64,000 bases of DNA from Pseudogymnoascus destructans (Eukaryota; Ascomycota; Leotiomycetes; Thelebolales; Thelebolaceae). The stretch spans positions 62,001 to 126,000 of the forward strand of contig NW_020167536.1 in NCBI RefSeq assembly GCF_001641265.1, written 5' to 3'. Position numbers and translations under genes: made by a program. Every line of letters starts with the position of its first letter. Position 1 is the stretch's first letter. This document shows, piece after piece, positions 30,357 to 42,949 of the stretch. Under the pieces are notes generated by a model. It searched no databases, was not told the DNA's origin, and was given only the letters and a program-made list of their open reading frames with translations.

Positions 30357-33300
30357 TCACCTCTCCGGTATCACAGCCCTCGCTAGCCGTCCCCCAGCAC
30401 TAACACGCTTCTGCAACCTCGCCTCCCTCGCCCTCTCCTTCTCCGCAGGACTACTACTAACAGCACCAGCCCCCAAAGCACCTGCCCCAGGCAACGGCGC
30501 AATGCGATCCCCTAGCTTCTCTCCCCTCCCAAGCTTAACATCCACATACAGCTTCGCGGCCCTAGTGAGCGGGAACGCCGGCAGCGCAGCCGGTACCTCG
30601 GCGCCATTCTGCACGAGCAACTCCGCGACCGGGAACGCGACTCTCTTCGGCTTGTCTGCTGTGCGCGGCGGCGCTGGCGGAAGCGATGATGAAGGAGACG
30701 CCGGATCCGCGGCCGCGAGGGCGAGGAAGACGACGTGCGTGGCGCGGGATTTGTCGGTTGCGTTTGGGTTAGCGCGGAGAGCGAGGGCGTATAGAACGGA
30801 TTGGATCTCGTTCTTCTTGATAGCAGCTAGGAGCGTCTCATCCGGCGTACCGTAGCGGGATAGCGTGGGTGACAGCGGCGCGACGTACGCGCGGTCGACG
30901 TACTTGGCTGTTATGAACTTGAGGCGCTGGTCGCGCGCTGCTTGTGGGGAGGGCTTGAGCGAGGCGTCCAGACGCGCTTCCCAGATGGTGTTGGAGATGC
31001 GGTTGCCGACGGCGAGGAGGAGCTCGACGATATCGGCGGTGAAGGAGGTGATGTCGAGGGTTAGGGAGCGGACCTTTGAGATGTGCGTGCCGAGGGAGCG
31101 GTGGATTCCGCTGCACTCGATGCACATGATGATGGCGAGGTTGATGGAAACCCATTCCGTCTTGACACCGGATCCGCAGTCGGCGCACCAGCAGTTGCCT
31201 TGGTCGGCCTCGCGGAGGACTTGGAGTAACTTGTCGGGGCTCTCGTCGAGGGCGGCGCTGGATTTGCGCTGGTAGGCGGGGCGCGCCCCGACGGTGGTGC
31301 GGCGGAAGATGTCGTTTTTGTTGAGGACGGAGGAGTTGATGGATTGGTGAGCGGCGTGGCCCAGGGAACCGCTCTTGCCCGTTAGGATGGAGCCGATGTC
31401 GCGCCTGATAGAGGATCCTTCCTGTGGAGCTCTTGGGGCTACGACAATGTCCTGAACGCCTCGGCCTTCCATGGCGCTCTGAAGCGCGTTGTTGATGGCT
31501 GATATCCAGCTTGTCATGTCTTCTTGTGATGTAGACTGGTATACTCTGGTATAATGGGGAGTGATCACTTCGAAGCAGAACCGCCGCTCGGCATTCCTGG
31601 CCTCTCGAACAGATGCCAAGCGGAGGTCGATAGGGTCCATGTGGAGGTCGAGCTGTTCCTTCCAGTTACTGTATTCGGAAAGCTTCCCTTGGTCAAGGAC
31701 GATCCAAAATCTACTGAATGTTAAGAGAAGCTCGTGCAATACTGTGGTAAAACTTACTTGTGCCAAGACTGCTTGTTGAGTCCCTTTGGATCGACATGGC
31801 TACCGGGCTTGCTCAAAGCCCACAAAAGTCCCTCCTTCCTCTCCGTACCAACTCTTTCGTTGGAGCTGCTGAGGCTGTAATCCTTCTCCTCTAGATCCCG
31901 GATTCCCTTGAATTTACTGAACTCTCTAGGGCTTGGCAGAGGTACACTTGCAGACGTAGTGGCTGGTTTTGAGCCGTCTGATGGCGCACTTTTTACGGAT
32001 ATCGAGAGGGGTGGGTTGGTAATGCCGTTCACAGTCGGTCGTAATCGTGACGCTGAGCTGTCTGCTCGTCCGATATCCGAATCCGAGAGATGAGCAGTAT
32101 TAGAGGTACCTGCGGCGCCATTACTTGACTGCGGTGGGCGCGCCAACTGTGGAACAGTCTCTGGCTCGATGTAGGTAACAGTGCTCATTTCAAGGTTTCG
32201 TCGCTTTTCCTCGCGCTCTGTCCTCATGTACTGGAACTCCTTATCGGCCTCCTTGACTTCGGTGCTGAGCGCTTCAAGCTGCGGAAGCATTGCTTCCACC
32301 TTCTTCGCAGTGGTAAGGTAGTTTTTAGTTTGGCCATCGGCGTACTTTGTCAGATGCGACAAGACTTCTTGCTCTTTCCGTCCACCATGGAGATCCTGCA
32401 TGAAGGAGGAATAATCAAACCGCTTCAGCTCGAAATTCCGCCGTTTAGCCTGGTACTTGGTATCGCTCTCTACCCGCTTCTTGTCTTTCATAGTATCCTG
32501 ACGCTGTCCGAGATACCGCGAAACATACGAATAAAACTCCTTGCTCTCCTCCTCAAAGTCTCGCTTTTTGGACTCTGCTTTCTTAATATCTTGCTCATAT
32601 ACCTTGCTCAGAGGGTCTATAATAATTCTCTGTAAATTCTTAGTGTTCTGCTTCTCATAAAGCAATATCTCTTTCGCGATTTTGTCGAAGTAATGATCTA
32701 ACGCTGGCTGCACCGCATTCGCGTTCGATGAGGATGCTTCCCTAAGAGCTTCCATGAACCCAGACATTGCATCATTGCATTCGATTTGCGCCATGTGGGC
32801 TGCCTCTGCCCGTTTAATGACCTTCTTCATGCGAGCGCGCATATTCCCCGTCTTCTGCTCCAACGACTTCATGGTCGCGCGGAACAGGGGCCCATCTTCA
32901 GTGGCGCTGAGATCTTCTCCAGGCCGCTGACACGAAACGTCCACTTTTGGTAATTCTAGCTTTCCTGAGCCAGACGACTGCGGCGGACCATCAGCTGGCG
33001 CTAGTATGGGAGATGGGATGTCTTCGTAGTCCTTTGAATCGAGAACGCTCTGTCGCGAGTCTACAGATTGTGCCGAGGGGACGCGAAGTTTCGGAGGCGC
33101 ATTCAGCGCAAACAGCTGGGAAGGCGAACTTGGACCGCTGGGAAGATACTGGACGTTATGGACCCAGAATGAGAATGTCGCCAGAGTATTTAACCGGTGG
33201 GCTCGCTGGTCGTATTCTACGAAGCTGCAGCAGTTCCTCCAGCCGCCTCCTTTGTCCTCCGTGGGCTTCGGGGGCCTCCATTTCCACGTCCAGTCGAATG

Positions 33301-33922
33301 ACACGGACTGGCTCCCCCCGGTTGCGTAGTCGCCAACAAGCTGGACATTCGCATTCTTGTGTAGATTCGGATCGGCATGGAACTCGAGGGTGACTAAGTT
33401 TTCCACCTCCTTGGCAGTTGATGCGGACACATATGTGAGTCCGTTGAGCGCCGTATCGACCAAGGCGTCGCGGGAAGAACCACTTCCAGGTGATGATGGC
33501 TGTTGTGACTGGCGTATGATGAGTGTGTATGTGAATGTGAGCTCCTCGTCGTTGTTGATCTTCACAAGAAAATTCGGCACGGCGGAGGAGGCGGGTGATG
33601 GGTCCGGGTCCTACAATCGAGAGGTCAGACATATCAAAGCGGAAGCAAGGGATCGTTCCGTACCTGAACATATTCAACGATGCTCTGATCGCTGGCGTCA
33701 CGGCTCGCGCTGACCTTCGTCGCTGGGTACGAATTTGGCACGACATGGGCAACGACGCGGCGTTTCGAGTTCGTCACCGCAAGAGATGCGATTGAGACTA
33801 AGCGCACAAATCTGATTAGCATCGTCACATATCTACTGTGGCAGGATATGAAGCTTACAGCGAGACTGATCCCTAAGGTAGAGAGCAGCGCCATCCTCCG
33901 GTTTGCTGCTGGTAACTCCCAT
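30357..33922 (-). CDS. BAR-PH-ArfGAP protein (ACAP/Csx2-type), four exons
   Basis: Predicted exons on the minus strand: 33922-33859, 33797-33664, 33610-31758 and 31710-30357, giving 1134 residues. Introns are 61, 53 and 47 bp with GT-AG ends (GTAAGC, GTACGG, GTAAGT). The N-terminus MGVTSSKPEDGAALYLRDQS fits the conserved fungal start of this family. A BAR-type helical region covers about residues 305-540, a PH domain about 655-765 (LLWALSKPGSH, KFWIVLDQGKLSEYSNW; the third intron is inside it), and an ArfGAP zinc finger about 845-975 with CADC, CIEC and the arginine-finger context GIHRSLG. The C-terminus has degenerate ankyrin-like sequence. The family curves membranes and stimulates GTP hydrolysis on Arf in vesicle traffic. 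No damage was seen. Confidence 0.9.
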
Positions 33923-34982
33923 GATGAAAGGCTACCCCGCCAAAGAAGCAGGGGCGGTCGTGCAATTCGCGGACAAAGGCGGTGGAATCGAGGGTCTAAA
34001 AAAATGGCTGGGCGATGTTCTGGCATCGGTGATTATGAAGTATCCAAGAACAACATATATATCGAATGGGCGATGATGGTTGGGAGGAGTGATGGCGCAA
34101 CAGCCTGGAGGGACGTGTTGGTCGTGACCAGAAGTTCGCGTGCGGTGCGGGAGGTTCCCCAGATGGGTCTTTGAGCGCCTAAAAGTAGAGTAGCCTCGAG
34201 TAGGCTACTCTATAAAGTCGTGTAGTGATTATAATTGGCCGACACAGCATAAATTAGAAATTAGATGTTGGTTTCATAAAGATGTTGGTTCTTTCTTCTC
34301 TTCATCTCTTTCATGCCTTGCCGATGCTACGCATCGACGTTGTTCCTGAATCTGAATCTGAATCTGAATCATACAAAATACATAGGTTACAGCATGAGTA
34401 ACTTACATACATGCAGGGCTCTTCAAGGGATTTATTATTCAGCTACTGACCCACAGCATCTTTGCAAAACGGCGCATGGAACAGTACAGTACGTATTACA
34501 TTACGTATTATCGACTTCAACGACAACGACGCAACGCTTGCTTGTCGATCACCAACGGGCGATGAGAGACTGTGCCGCAAGGCCTCATTGTTGGACGCCT
34601 AGTTTAGGATATGCCATGCGCCTCATCCAACAAATGCCTTCTGTACGCTGGTGACCCAGAAGTGCTCGTATATGAATGAGTGCGTGTCTGTCTTGTGGGC
34701 CAGCCAGGTGGTTGTCTGTCAACTGCGTCTCATGATTACGACGACTTAAGCACAGTGTAGGCTTCAGCGATACTGGCAAGTTACGACCAGGTTGCAGAAA
34801 GTAAAGCGATACTGGCAGAATGCAAGGCTTACAAAGGTCATACAGAGCCATCAGGCAAATGTGTTTGTTTTAGTGCGGAATATATGGATACGACTATGAT
34901 TATAATTATAGAAAGATTTCCCGTCTGATATGCAGAGGCAATACACGTGGATCGCACCAACTACAACACCATCACCAACATC
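33923..34982. other. Intergenic region upstream of ArfGAP
   Basis: Holds the likely ArfGAP promoter. A perfect 8-bp hairpin lies at 34188-34210 (GAGTAGCC with GGCTACTC, loop 7). A hexamer microsatellite (CTGAAT)n lies at about 34346-34370. No gene recognised. Confidence 0.5.
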
Positions 34983-35630
34983 ATGGTGCAAAAAAGGTCT
35001 AAAACTGCTCAAGAGCTTAATTTACGACTGTTGGAAGCAGTTCAAGGAGTAAAGACTGGAAATTTTAAATTAGCTTATGCTACAGCACAGGCTCTTAGTC
35101 TCCACCCTAATACTGTAGCTACTAGATTCTAGGAGAGGTTGTAGAGGAAGTATGCTAAAATAAATGCTAGGTCTTCTAGGTGAGTTAGGTAGATGTACTA
35201 GTTAATTGACCAACTTGGCAAATTAAGCTCTTAAGTAAGCTGTTACTTAAGAGCTTAATTCCTAAGTCTTAGGAGCTAGGACTTAGCTAAGCTAACTAGT
35301 AGCTTAGCAGACCCTGTTAAATCGATCAGCCTAGTAAACCTAATTAGCTAGGTAGCTTAGCAAAGCTAACTAAGCTAACAAAGCTAACAGAGCTAACAGA
35401 CTTAGAGCCAACTTGCTTAACACTAACAGAACCAAACCTAGGTAAGTTGACCTAAATTAGCTAGTAGATTAAGCTAACTTAGGGGTTTAGTAGATTAAGG
35501 CAGCCTAAAGCTAGCTAATTTAGAGTCATCTAGCTCAAAGCTACTAAAGTTAAAGCTATACAAGATAGAGCCAACCTATTCAACTAGAATATATTATAAA
35601 CCTTCCTCTAAGTAAGTCCTAGGTTCTATG
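34983..35630 (+). pseudogene. N-terminal relic of a pogo-like transposase followed by AGCTAA-rich decayed DNA
   Basis: ATG 34983 opens MVQKRSKTAQELNLRLLEAV, resembling the psq-type helix-turn-helix start of fungal transposases, and stops at TAG 35130-35132 (ATRF*). Broken traces continue to about 35300. From about 35200 to 35620 the sequence is dominated by AGCTAA/TTAGCT words, with no reading frame, as after heavy transition mutation. Confidence 0.5.
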
Positions 35631-36009
35631 TGTTACGGCTAAGTGCTAGTGCTATGGCTAGCGCTTACGGCTGCAACCTCACATGATGGATAACATTGGA
35701 TATCATGGATATTATGTTATCCATGTTATCCACAGGGATCCATGGAATATCAGGTGATGGATAACATTGGATATCATGGATATTATGTTATCCATGTTAT
35801 CCATGGATATCCCTTTGGCACGATGCCACTATATAAGTAGATAGTATTTCCTTAGATAGGAGCTTCGTGCTCAACTCAATATAGTATTCTTTACAATACT
35901 GTAACGTGTTACTTGGAAAGCCTTTGTGTTTAATCCCCTGCCTCCTCTGTCAAGTCAACCTTACTCAAGAAACCTCTGTGTTTTCTATGGTTTAGAAGTC
36001 AGCGTTACA
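35631..36009 (+). mobile_element. Solo LTR-A with U3 module type 3, 379 bp, TSD CTATG
   Basis: Begins TGTTACGGCTAAGTG and ends CAGCGTTACA; CTATG on both sides (35626-35630, 36010-36014). U3 holds two tandem copies of a palindrome-rich unit (GGATATCATGGATATTATG...TTATCCATG). The core CCACTATATAAGTAGATAG and the R/U5 match the solo LTR at 8384. Confidence 0.9.
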
Positions 36010-36313
36010 CTATGCTTTATTTAGTGGCATCTACACCTCTAACTTATGCTAGGGAGAAGGGTAGAAGTATAAAGGATAAATGGAGCTATAAAAGAAGTTC
36101 TAAAGGAGTGGTCTAAGGCCTATAAGAGCCTTATAATAGAGCAAAAAATCAAAAACTATGTTAGGAGTAAGCCAAATATCCTTAGATCATTAGTGCACAT
36201 AGATAATAGTTTAGCTAGAAGCTAAATATATTACAAGAAGTTAGACTATAGCCTATGTTCCTCTCCTTAAGAAAGGTCTTGTAAACAACCTATACTATAC
36301 CATTGAATATAGA
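36010..36313. other. Decayed AT-rich sequence
   Basis: A broken plus-strand reading suggests a former coding region, but I cannot assign it. No other feature. Confidence 0.3.
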
Positions 36314-37195
36314 TGTAACGCTACTTCCTATCTAATAGGATGCATAGAGGTTTCTTACATAAGGTTTAACTTAACAGAGGAGGCAGGGGATCAGACACAA
36401 AGGCTTTCTAAGTAACACATTATAGTATTGTAAAGAATATTATATTAAGGAGCACAAAGCTCCTATCTAAGGAAAAACTATCTACTAATATAGTAGCATT
36501 ATGCTGTCTAGTCTATAGACCATGTAGGATCAGTCATGTCCTATGACCTCCTTATGACTTATGGATCCTGTCTGGTCTATAGACTATGTAGGATCAGTCT
36601 GTAACGCTGACTTCTAAACGATAGAAGACACAGAGGTTTCTTGCATAAGGTTGACTTGACAGAGGAGGCAGGGGATTAAACACAAAGGCTTTCCAAGTAA
36701 CATGTTACAGTATTGTAAAGAATACTATATTGAGTTGAGCACGAAGCTCCTATCTAAGGAGATACTATCTACTTATATAGTGGCGCCATGCCAAAGGGAT
36801 ATCAAGGATATTTTGGATAACATATCCTCTGCTACCCATCATGTGGGGTTGTGGCTGTAAGCGCTAGCCTTGTGACTCACAGGTCACATTACTAGAGCCT
36901 AGCCCCGCTAGCCCTGTAACCATGATGTCACGTTACCATAGCCGTAACACAGTCATGTAGTCCTAGTCTCATGACCATTTCATAATTCTTGCGTAACTCA
37001 TGCGTGACTTATGACCACAGCCTTTTAATGGGTTAGGTCAGTGGCACTTGCCCCTGTGACCTTCCTATGACTTACACATTCCTTGTCTTAGCGCTACTAG
37101 TATGGGCTGTAACAGCTGTAACAACAGACCCCTTTAACCAGTTACCTAAGCTCTAACTATGACACTTAGCTGTTACATATACATAAGTTAGAATG
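36314..37195 (-). mobile_element. Decayed LTR-A copy, split by the younger LTR at 36600
   Basis: 36314-36599 reads on the minus strand as an LTR-A R/U5 and core with many A/T transitions (TGTAACGCTACTTCC at the U5 end, AATATAGTAGCATTATG at the core). It has yet another U3 (GGTCTATAGACTATGTAGG repeats). The sequence from 36950 probably continues this U3. The far end is uncertain, near 37110-37120 (GTAACA), and the following bases to 37195 are unassigned. Confidence 0.55.
36600..36949 (-). mobile_element. Solo LTR-A with U3 module type 3-like, 350 bp, TSD CAGTC, nested in an older LTR-A
   Basis: Minus strand: begins TGTTACGGCTATGG and ends AGCGTTACA. CAGTC at 36595-36599 and 36950-36954. U3 mixes elements seen at 8384 (GTAACCATGATGTCACG, read in plus) and at 35631 (GGATATCAAGGATATT). 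Confidence 0.85.
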
Positions 37196-37687
37196 GATAC
37201 AGGAATACATTAAAGCAAGAGAAGCTGCCTTTTCAATTTCAAATATTAAGTCTATATAGAGAGGGTTAGGTCTTAAGCCATTCTAGCCATAATGGGTCAT
37301 AAGAGCAGCAATACTACCACCTCTAACTTTTGCTACACCTTAAAGGCCTAGGACTCCTATAGAGCATGACATTTTTAAGAAAGTGTTCTAGACAAGTAGT
37401 CCTCTAGATTTTAACACCCTCTAAAAAGTGAATTCTATGCTCTTAAAGGGCTTATAAACACTCCTATAAAGTTATACATCCACAAGCTTATAGATGAGAC
37501 AGAGAGTCTTAATACACACTACATACTACAGAAGAGAGAGGTTAATAACTTACATAATATAATGCAAAGGAGAAGGGCTTAGAAGGGCAAAATAGCAGTT
37601 TTGAAGGGTCAATTTCATGTGTCTACTAAAGAATTGAGGTTCAAGTGATTGAGGCTGAAGCAGCTACAAAAGCTAATCATGCAGCTA
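37196..37687 (+). pseudogene. Old pogo transposase relic hosting Pogo-6 (5' part)
   Basis: Readable pieces such as INTPIKLYIHKLIDETESLN and KIAVLKGQFHVSTKEL match the C-terminal region of fungal DDE_1 transposases. Stops sit where Trp, Gln or Arg are expected. The frame continues after Pogo-6 at 45231. Confidence 0.65.
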
Positions 37688-37861
37688 CACCTCCCTCAAG
37701 AACTCTCACTTCGGGGGCCACACCTCTTTCCAAGAGGTGTGGTGCAGCATTATAGATGTGCAACGTTATAGAAGTGGGGCAGATTTGGATTATGTAACCA
37801 TATACTACAATAACACTTCTATACTATACCTCTCTGTATTCTCAACAACATGTAGCACAAT

Positions 37862-39630
37862 ATGCCTAGGGTGCCATTCAACGAAAAAACAGAAGCCCAA
37901 GTACAAGACATTCTTGAAATGTGGCATCGCGACCCCACTTGTTCCCTCTATTCCCTTGCAAAAGAGCACAACTGCCTTCACTTATATCCGCAAATCAAAC
38001 ATTGTTACAATGGAATCCCAAGTGTTGCAGGACAAGGAGGACAGAATAAGGCATTGAGCAGTGAACAAGAAGCTGCTCTTTTGAAGTATATTGATCAATG
38101 TATTAAGTTTGGGTTTCCTGCTTTACATCGAATGATCCGACAAGCTGCACAGTATATGCTCAAGCAAGAAGATAGTCATATACAACTTGGACCACAATGA
38201 ACAACTCGATTCCTACACCGAAATTCACACCTCCTTCATCTTGTGAAAATTGCTTCACTATCTGCAGAAAGAAGAGCAGCAACAAGCAAAGACGATATCC
38301 TCGCATGGTTTTCCCTACTTCACGACTGTCTTACAAAATACAAATCCATCATGAAGATATTTGGAATTTCGATGAAACGGGATTTCGAATTGGCTGTTAT
38401 AAGAGTACATTTGTGATAACTCATATACAACAACACAAGGCATATATACCATCTGCTGATAATTGAGAGTCACTTACAACTATTGAGTGTATACGTGGTG
38501 GAGGTAGATATATTCCCTCTTACATGGTTGTTGCCGCTCGAGTTATTTCCTCAAAATGGATTGCTACAAATCTCGACTCTCGGATTACAATTACAGTTTC
38601 TGATTCTGGCTATACAAATGATGAGATTGCTTTACAATGGTTGAAGCATTTTGATTTTTATTCAAAGGAAGGAATAAAGGGAACATATCGACTTCTCCTT
38701 CTTGACAGACATCTCTCTCATTTAACAAAAGACTTCATTGATTATGCTCTTGCAAATCAAATTATCCCATTCTGCCTTCCACCTCATTCAACTCATTTAC
38801 TTCAGCCACTTGATGTTCAAGTTTTCCAACCTTTCAAACACTATCATTCGCAAATGGTTGACCGATCTGCAAGAACTGGCGATATGACATTTGACTGTGT
38901 TGAGTTTTTTCATGCATTTCAAGAGATGCATGATCTAACCTTTACAAGAACTACAATCCTCTCTGCATTTCGAAAATCAGGCATTGTACCATTTAATCCA
39001 GATATACCCCTGCAAAAGGTTGTTGAATTCAAGCCCTTTGAAATCAACATTTCAAGTTCATCACCAATACGGCCAGAAGATACAGATTCCTTTCTCTCCC
39101 AACCTCACAAAGAATCAGATTTTAGCAATACTCCACAAGATCCAAAGAAGCTATTACGCCATGGAGATTATCTTCTCCAAATCTTTGATATAGAAACTAC
39201 AACTATAGATCAATGGGAATCACTTCAGGCATTTATAAAAGGAGCAAAGGTAGGTATATTTGCAGGAGAGCTTGCACATCGTGATCTCGGTTCAATTTAT
39301 TCTATATCTCAAGCAAAGACAAAGCGGAAGAGAGAAGGAGGATTCCAATTGCAAAAGGGTGGAGAAGTTACTGTTGCAAATGCTCGGGGATCAATTAAAT
39401 ATAACAAGGTACAAGAGAAGGAGAAGGATGCCCTAGCTCTTATACGTCTAGTTAAAAAGAAGAAGCAAGAAGAGGCAAAGCAAATAATAGACGAGCATCC
39501 TTATATTCTTGATATTGCACAAGCTGCAAAAGAGCGTACAAAGCAGGTTGCAAAGCAGGTATCACATTGCAAGAAATTCTCACGGCAGTTATGGGTGGAA
39601 ATACGGATGTACCTAAAAAGCAGAAAGTAG
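37862..39630 (+). pseudogene. Pogo-6 transposase, broken
   Basis: ATG 37862 (MPRVPFNEKTEAQVQ). TGA at 38198-38200 stands where Trp is expected (GPQ*TTRFLHRN). A frameshift lies near 38335, and a TGA near 38464-38466. DDE core pieces: WNFDETGFRIGCYKS, LLLLDRHLSHLT (Arg instead of the usual Gly after the second Asp) and LLQPLDVQVF. A Lys-rich tail ends at TAG 39628-39630. Same broad clade as Pogo-1 (GCYKST after the first Asp). Confidence 0.83.
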
Positions 39631-40978
39631 ATACAGTCAAATGCCGCTAAGACGATGTTCACTTAGCAGATATATTCAATTGTGCGATATATTTTCTCGC
39701 ACCGAATCAAAACACCATATATTGTCCGATATTCAAGATAATCATCATTCTGCCTCCAATTATCATATTATCCATCAACCAATGTGTGTTTCTTGACCTT
39801 CAGAATGCCTCGAAAGCAGCCTATTCTACTCAAACAACGCCGTGCCCTTCGTGCCTGGGCTCGGAAACAACATCAAAAGCCAACTCAAAAGCAGTGTATC
39901 GAATGGTTCCTCCAGCAATATAACCACAAACTTAGCCAGTCGACAGTCTCTGAGTCTCTCAGCCATCACTTTGACAGCCTTGACGAAGCTCCTCATACCA
40001 ACAGAGCACGATTACGAACTGGAAACTGGCCTGAAGTCGAAAAGCTTCTTCTTACTTGGCAACTTCGAATTGAGTTGAATGGAGGGTTTACAACTGGTGA
40101 TCTACTTCAACAAAAGGCGCGACAAATCTGGGAACGCCTTCCACATAACGACAGCACAGTCTGCCCAGACTTCAGTGTAGGCTGGCTTCGACGATTTAAA
40201 GAACGACATAATATCAAAGTACGAATTCAACACGGAGAAGCAGGCTCAGTTCCAGAGTCTGCAGAAGATGAAATGAAGGCATTACGAACAATTGCAGGGG
40301 AATACTCAGAGGAAAATATCTATAATATGGATGAATCAGGACTCTTTTGGAAGATGATGCCGTCTCGAGGACTTGCTACTCAATCTCAGGCTAGATTAAA
40401 GAAGGATAAGACTCGGATCAGTCTTGTATTTTGTGTCAACGCTTCTGGAACAGATACACTTCCAGTCTGGATCATTGGAAAGGCAAAAACACCGCAAGCT
40501 TTACGAAATCTTAGCGTTTCAACAATGGGTGGTATATGGAGATGGAATAAGAAGGCTTGGATGAATACAACTATTATGGGCGAATGGCTTGAGGCGTTCT
40601 ATCGACATATTGGCACTCGAAAAGTTCTCTTTACAATGGATAACTTTACAGCACATGCTGCTGCTCTTGAGCTTTACCCCCCTCCTTCAAATATTCATAT
40701 TTGTTGGCTACCAGCTAACAGTACCAGTCGATATCAGCCTCTTGATCAAGGTATCATTCAATCTTTCAAAGCTTATTATCGACGACAATGGCTTTCATAT
40801 ATGCTTGAAGCCTTTGACAACAATCAAAATCCTATGGATACAATGAATCTACACTTAGCTATTCGATGGATTGTACGAAGCTGGAACAACTTGGTTACAA
40901 ACACAACAATCTACAACTGCTTTCGAAAATCAACACTTATTTCAATGCCAATCCCTCTTCCTACAACTATTACCCCTC

Positions 40979-41913
40979 TGTCATACTGACATTTGTTGCA
41001 CTCAGTTTGCTATCAAACTCAAGAGCAAACTTAGAATCTCCTCCTCAAACCTACAAGTCACCATACATATCTTGGCTTATCACACCAACAACAGAAGCAA
41101 TACTACTCAATGATTGCTGCAAACTCTTCTACTACATCTGTTTATGCTACATACATCACAGCATATTATTTGGACACTCATTGAACAAGTTATTAAGAAT
41201 ATCTCCTCCTTAAGGGGGTGGGCCAATACTACCACATGGCATATCTCTACCAACTAGAGGCCTAGGAACATGAACGATAGCTCTAGAAGCTTCTACAACC
41301 CTCTATGATTCATTACACGTCATCGCTCCTTAGTTACCCACAAGATTGGTTAAGTTATGACATAATTTGTCTATAGGTACTCTGACCTTGGACCTCCTTT
41401 TCACTTCCTATAGGCTAGGAACCCAAGAGATGGTTCTATGGGATTCTCTTACGTTCACTACATGATGAGCAAGCTAGTTGTGGGTCGCACTTGATTTCTA
41501 ATACATTTACCAAGCCTGGTTAGTCATGGAAAGTCATGGAAAATGAGAGAACTACACTCCTTTGGCATAAATAGGATTGCCCTTTCCTTAAGAAAGGGCA
41601 AGCAGACAATACAGTAAATCGACTATCACATACTTCCACGTCTTTTCCACGCTTCCAAGCATTCATCTTGTTACTCCTTGTTTCTGAAAAGTCAGTGAGG
41701 TGTTAACCTCTGACTTACCCCTGAGTTCCCAGACTCAACATTTGTTGCAACTTGTCTGAACCACTTCACTACATCACACACCTGATTGCTGCGTTGTGGA
41801 ATAGTCTAAGCTACAACCCTTTGGCTCTGTTTTCTAAGACAGTGTGTTGTCTTAGTAAATTCATCCCTTCCTTGGGTGGCTAGATTCTCACATCTGGTGC
41901 ACCCACCATTACA
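40979..41913 (+). mobile_element. Solo LTR-C, 935 bp, TSD CCCTC, in Pogo-5
   Basis: Begins TGTCATACTGACATTTG and ends CACCCACCATTACA; CCCTC on both sides (40974-40978, 41914-41918). One copy of the 16-bp TGACATAATTTGTCTA unit near 41358. Core CATAAATAGG near 41560. Confidence 0.92.
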
Positions 41914-42018
41914 CCCTCTTGGAATCGGAGAGCTTTATGACAAGGTAATTAGAGCTGGGAACATACAAGATGTCATGGCAATATCAAACTTTCTAAACCT
42001 GGAGGCAGAGAAGGATAT

Positions 42019-42949
42019 TGTCATACTGACATTCGTTGCACTCAGTTTGCCTATCAAACTCAAGAGCAAACTTGGAAATCTCCTCCTCAAACCTACAAGT
42101 CACTATACATATTTTGGCTTATCACACCAACAACAAGAGCAATACTACTCAACGATTGCTACAACCATCTATGATTCATTACACGTCATCACTCCTTAGT
42201 TACTGGGCCGATATTACCACATAGCATATCTCTACAACTCTCTATGATTCATTACATGACATCACTCATACTACCACATGACATATCTCTACCAACTAGA
42301 GGCCTAGGAGCATGAACGATAGCTCTAAAAGCTCCTACGAACTCTATGATTCATTACATGTCATCGCTCTTTAGTTACCCACAAGATTGGTTAAGTTATG
42401 ACATAATTTGTCTATGACATAATTTGTCTATAGGGGTACTCTGACCTTGGACCTCCTTTTACTTCCTATAGGCTACGAACCTAAGAGATGGTTCTATGGG
42501 ATTCTCTTACGTCGATAGGCTACGAACCTAAGAGATGGTTCTATGGGATTCTCTTACGTCGACTACAGTTACCAAGCCTGGTAAGTCATGGAAAGTCTTG
42601 GAAAATGAGAGAACTACATTCCTTTAGCATAAATAGGATTGCCCTTTCCTTAAGAAAGGGCAAGCAGACAATACAGTAAATCAACTATCACATACTTTCA
42701 CGTCTTTTCCAAGCTTCCAAGCATTCATCTGTTACTCCTTGTTTCTGAAAAGTCAGTGAGGTGTTAACCTCTGACTTACCCCTGAGTTCCCAGACTCAAC
42801 ATTTGTTGCAACTTGTCTGAATTGCTGCGTTGTGGAATAGTCTAAGCTACGACCCTTTGGCTCTGTTTTCTAAGACAGTGTGTTGTCTTAGTAAATTCAT
42901 CCCTTCCTTGGGTGGCTAGATTCTCACATCTGGTGCACCCACCATTACA
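42019..42949 (+). mobile_element. Solo LTR-C, 931 bp, TSD (G/C)ATAT, in Pogo-5
   Basis: Begins TGTCATACTGACATTCG and ends CACCCACCATTACA. Flanks are GATAT and CATAT (one mismatch). Two copies of the 16-bp unit near 42395-42430, and a local duplication of GGCTACGAACCTAAGAGATG near 42470-42535. Same orientation as the copy 105 bp upstream. Confidence 0.87.

Noticed and set aside
30018..30403. Proline-rich plus-strand ORFs downstream of ArfGAP.
   Set aside because: They arise from a pyrimidine-rich 3' flank, with low-complexity composition in two overlapping frames and no recognised domain.
34188..34210. Hairpin as a transcription terminator.
   Set aside because: Rho-independent terminators are bacterial; this is a fungal intergenic region with no T tract.
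40979..42949. The two LTR-C copies as the two LTRs of one retrotransposon.
   Set aside because: Only ~105 bp of Pogo-5 coding sequence lies between them, and each has its own target duplication.
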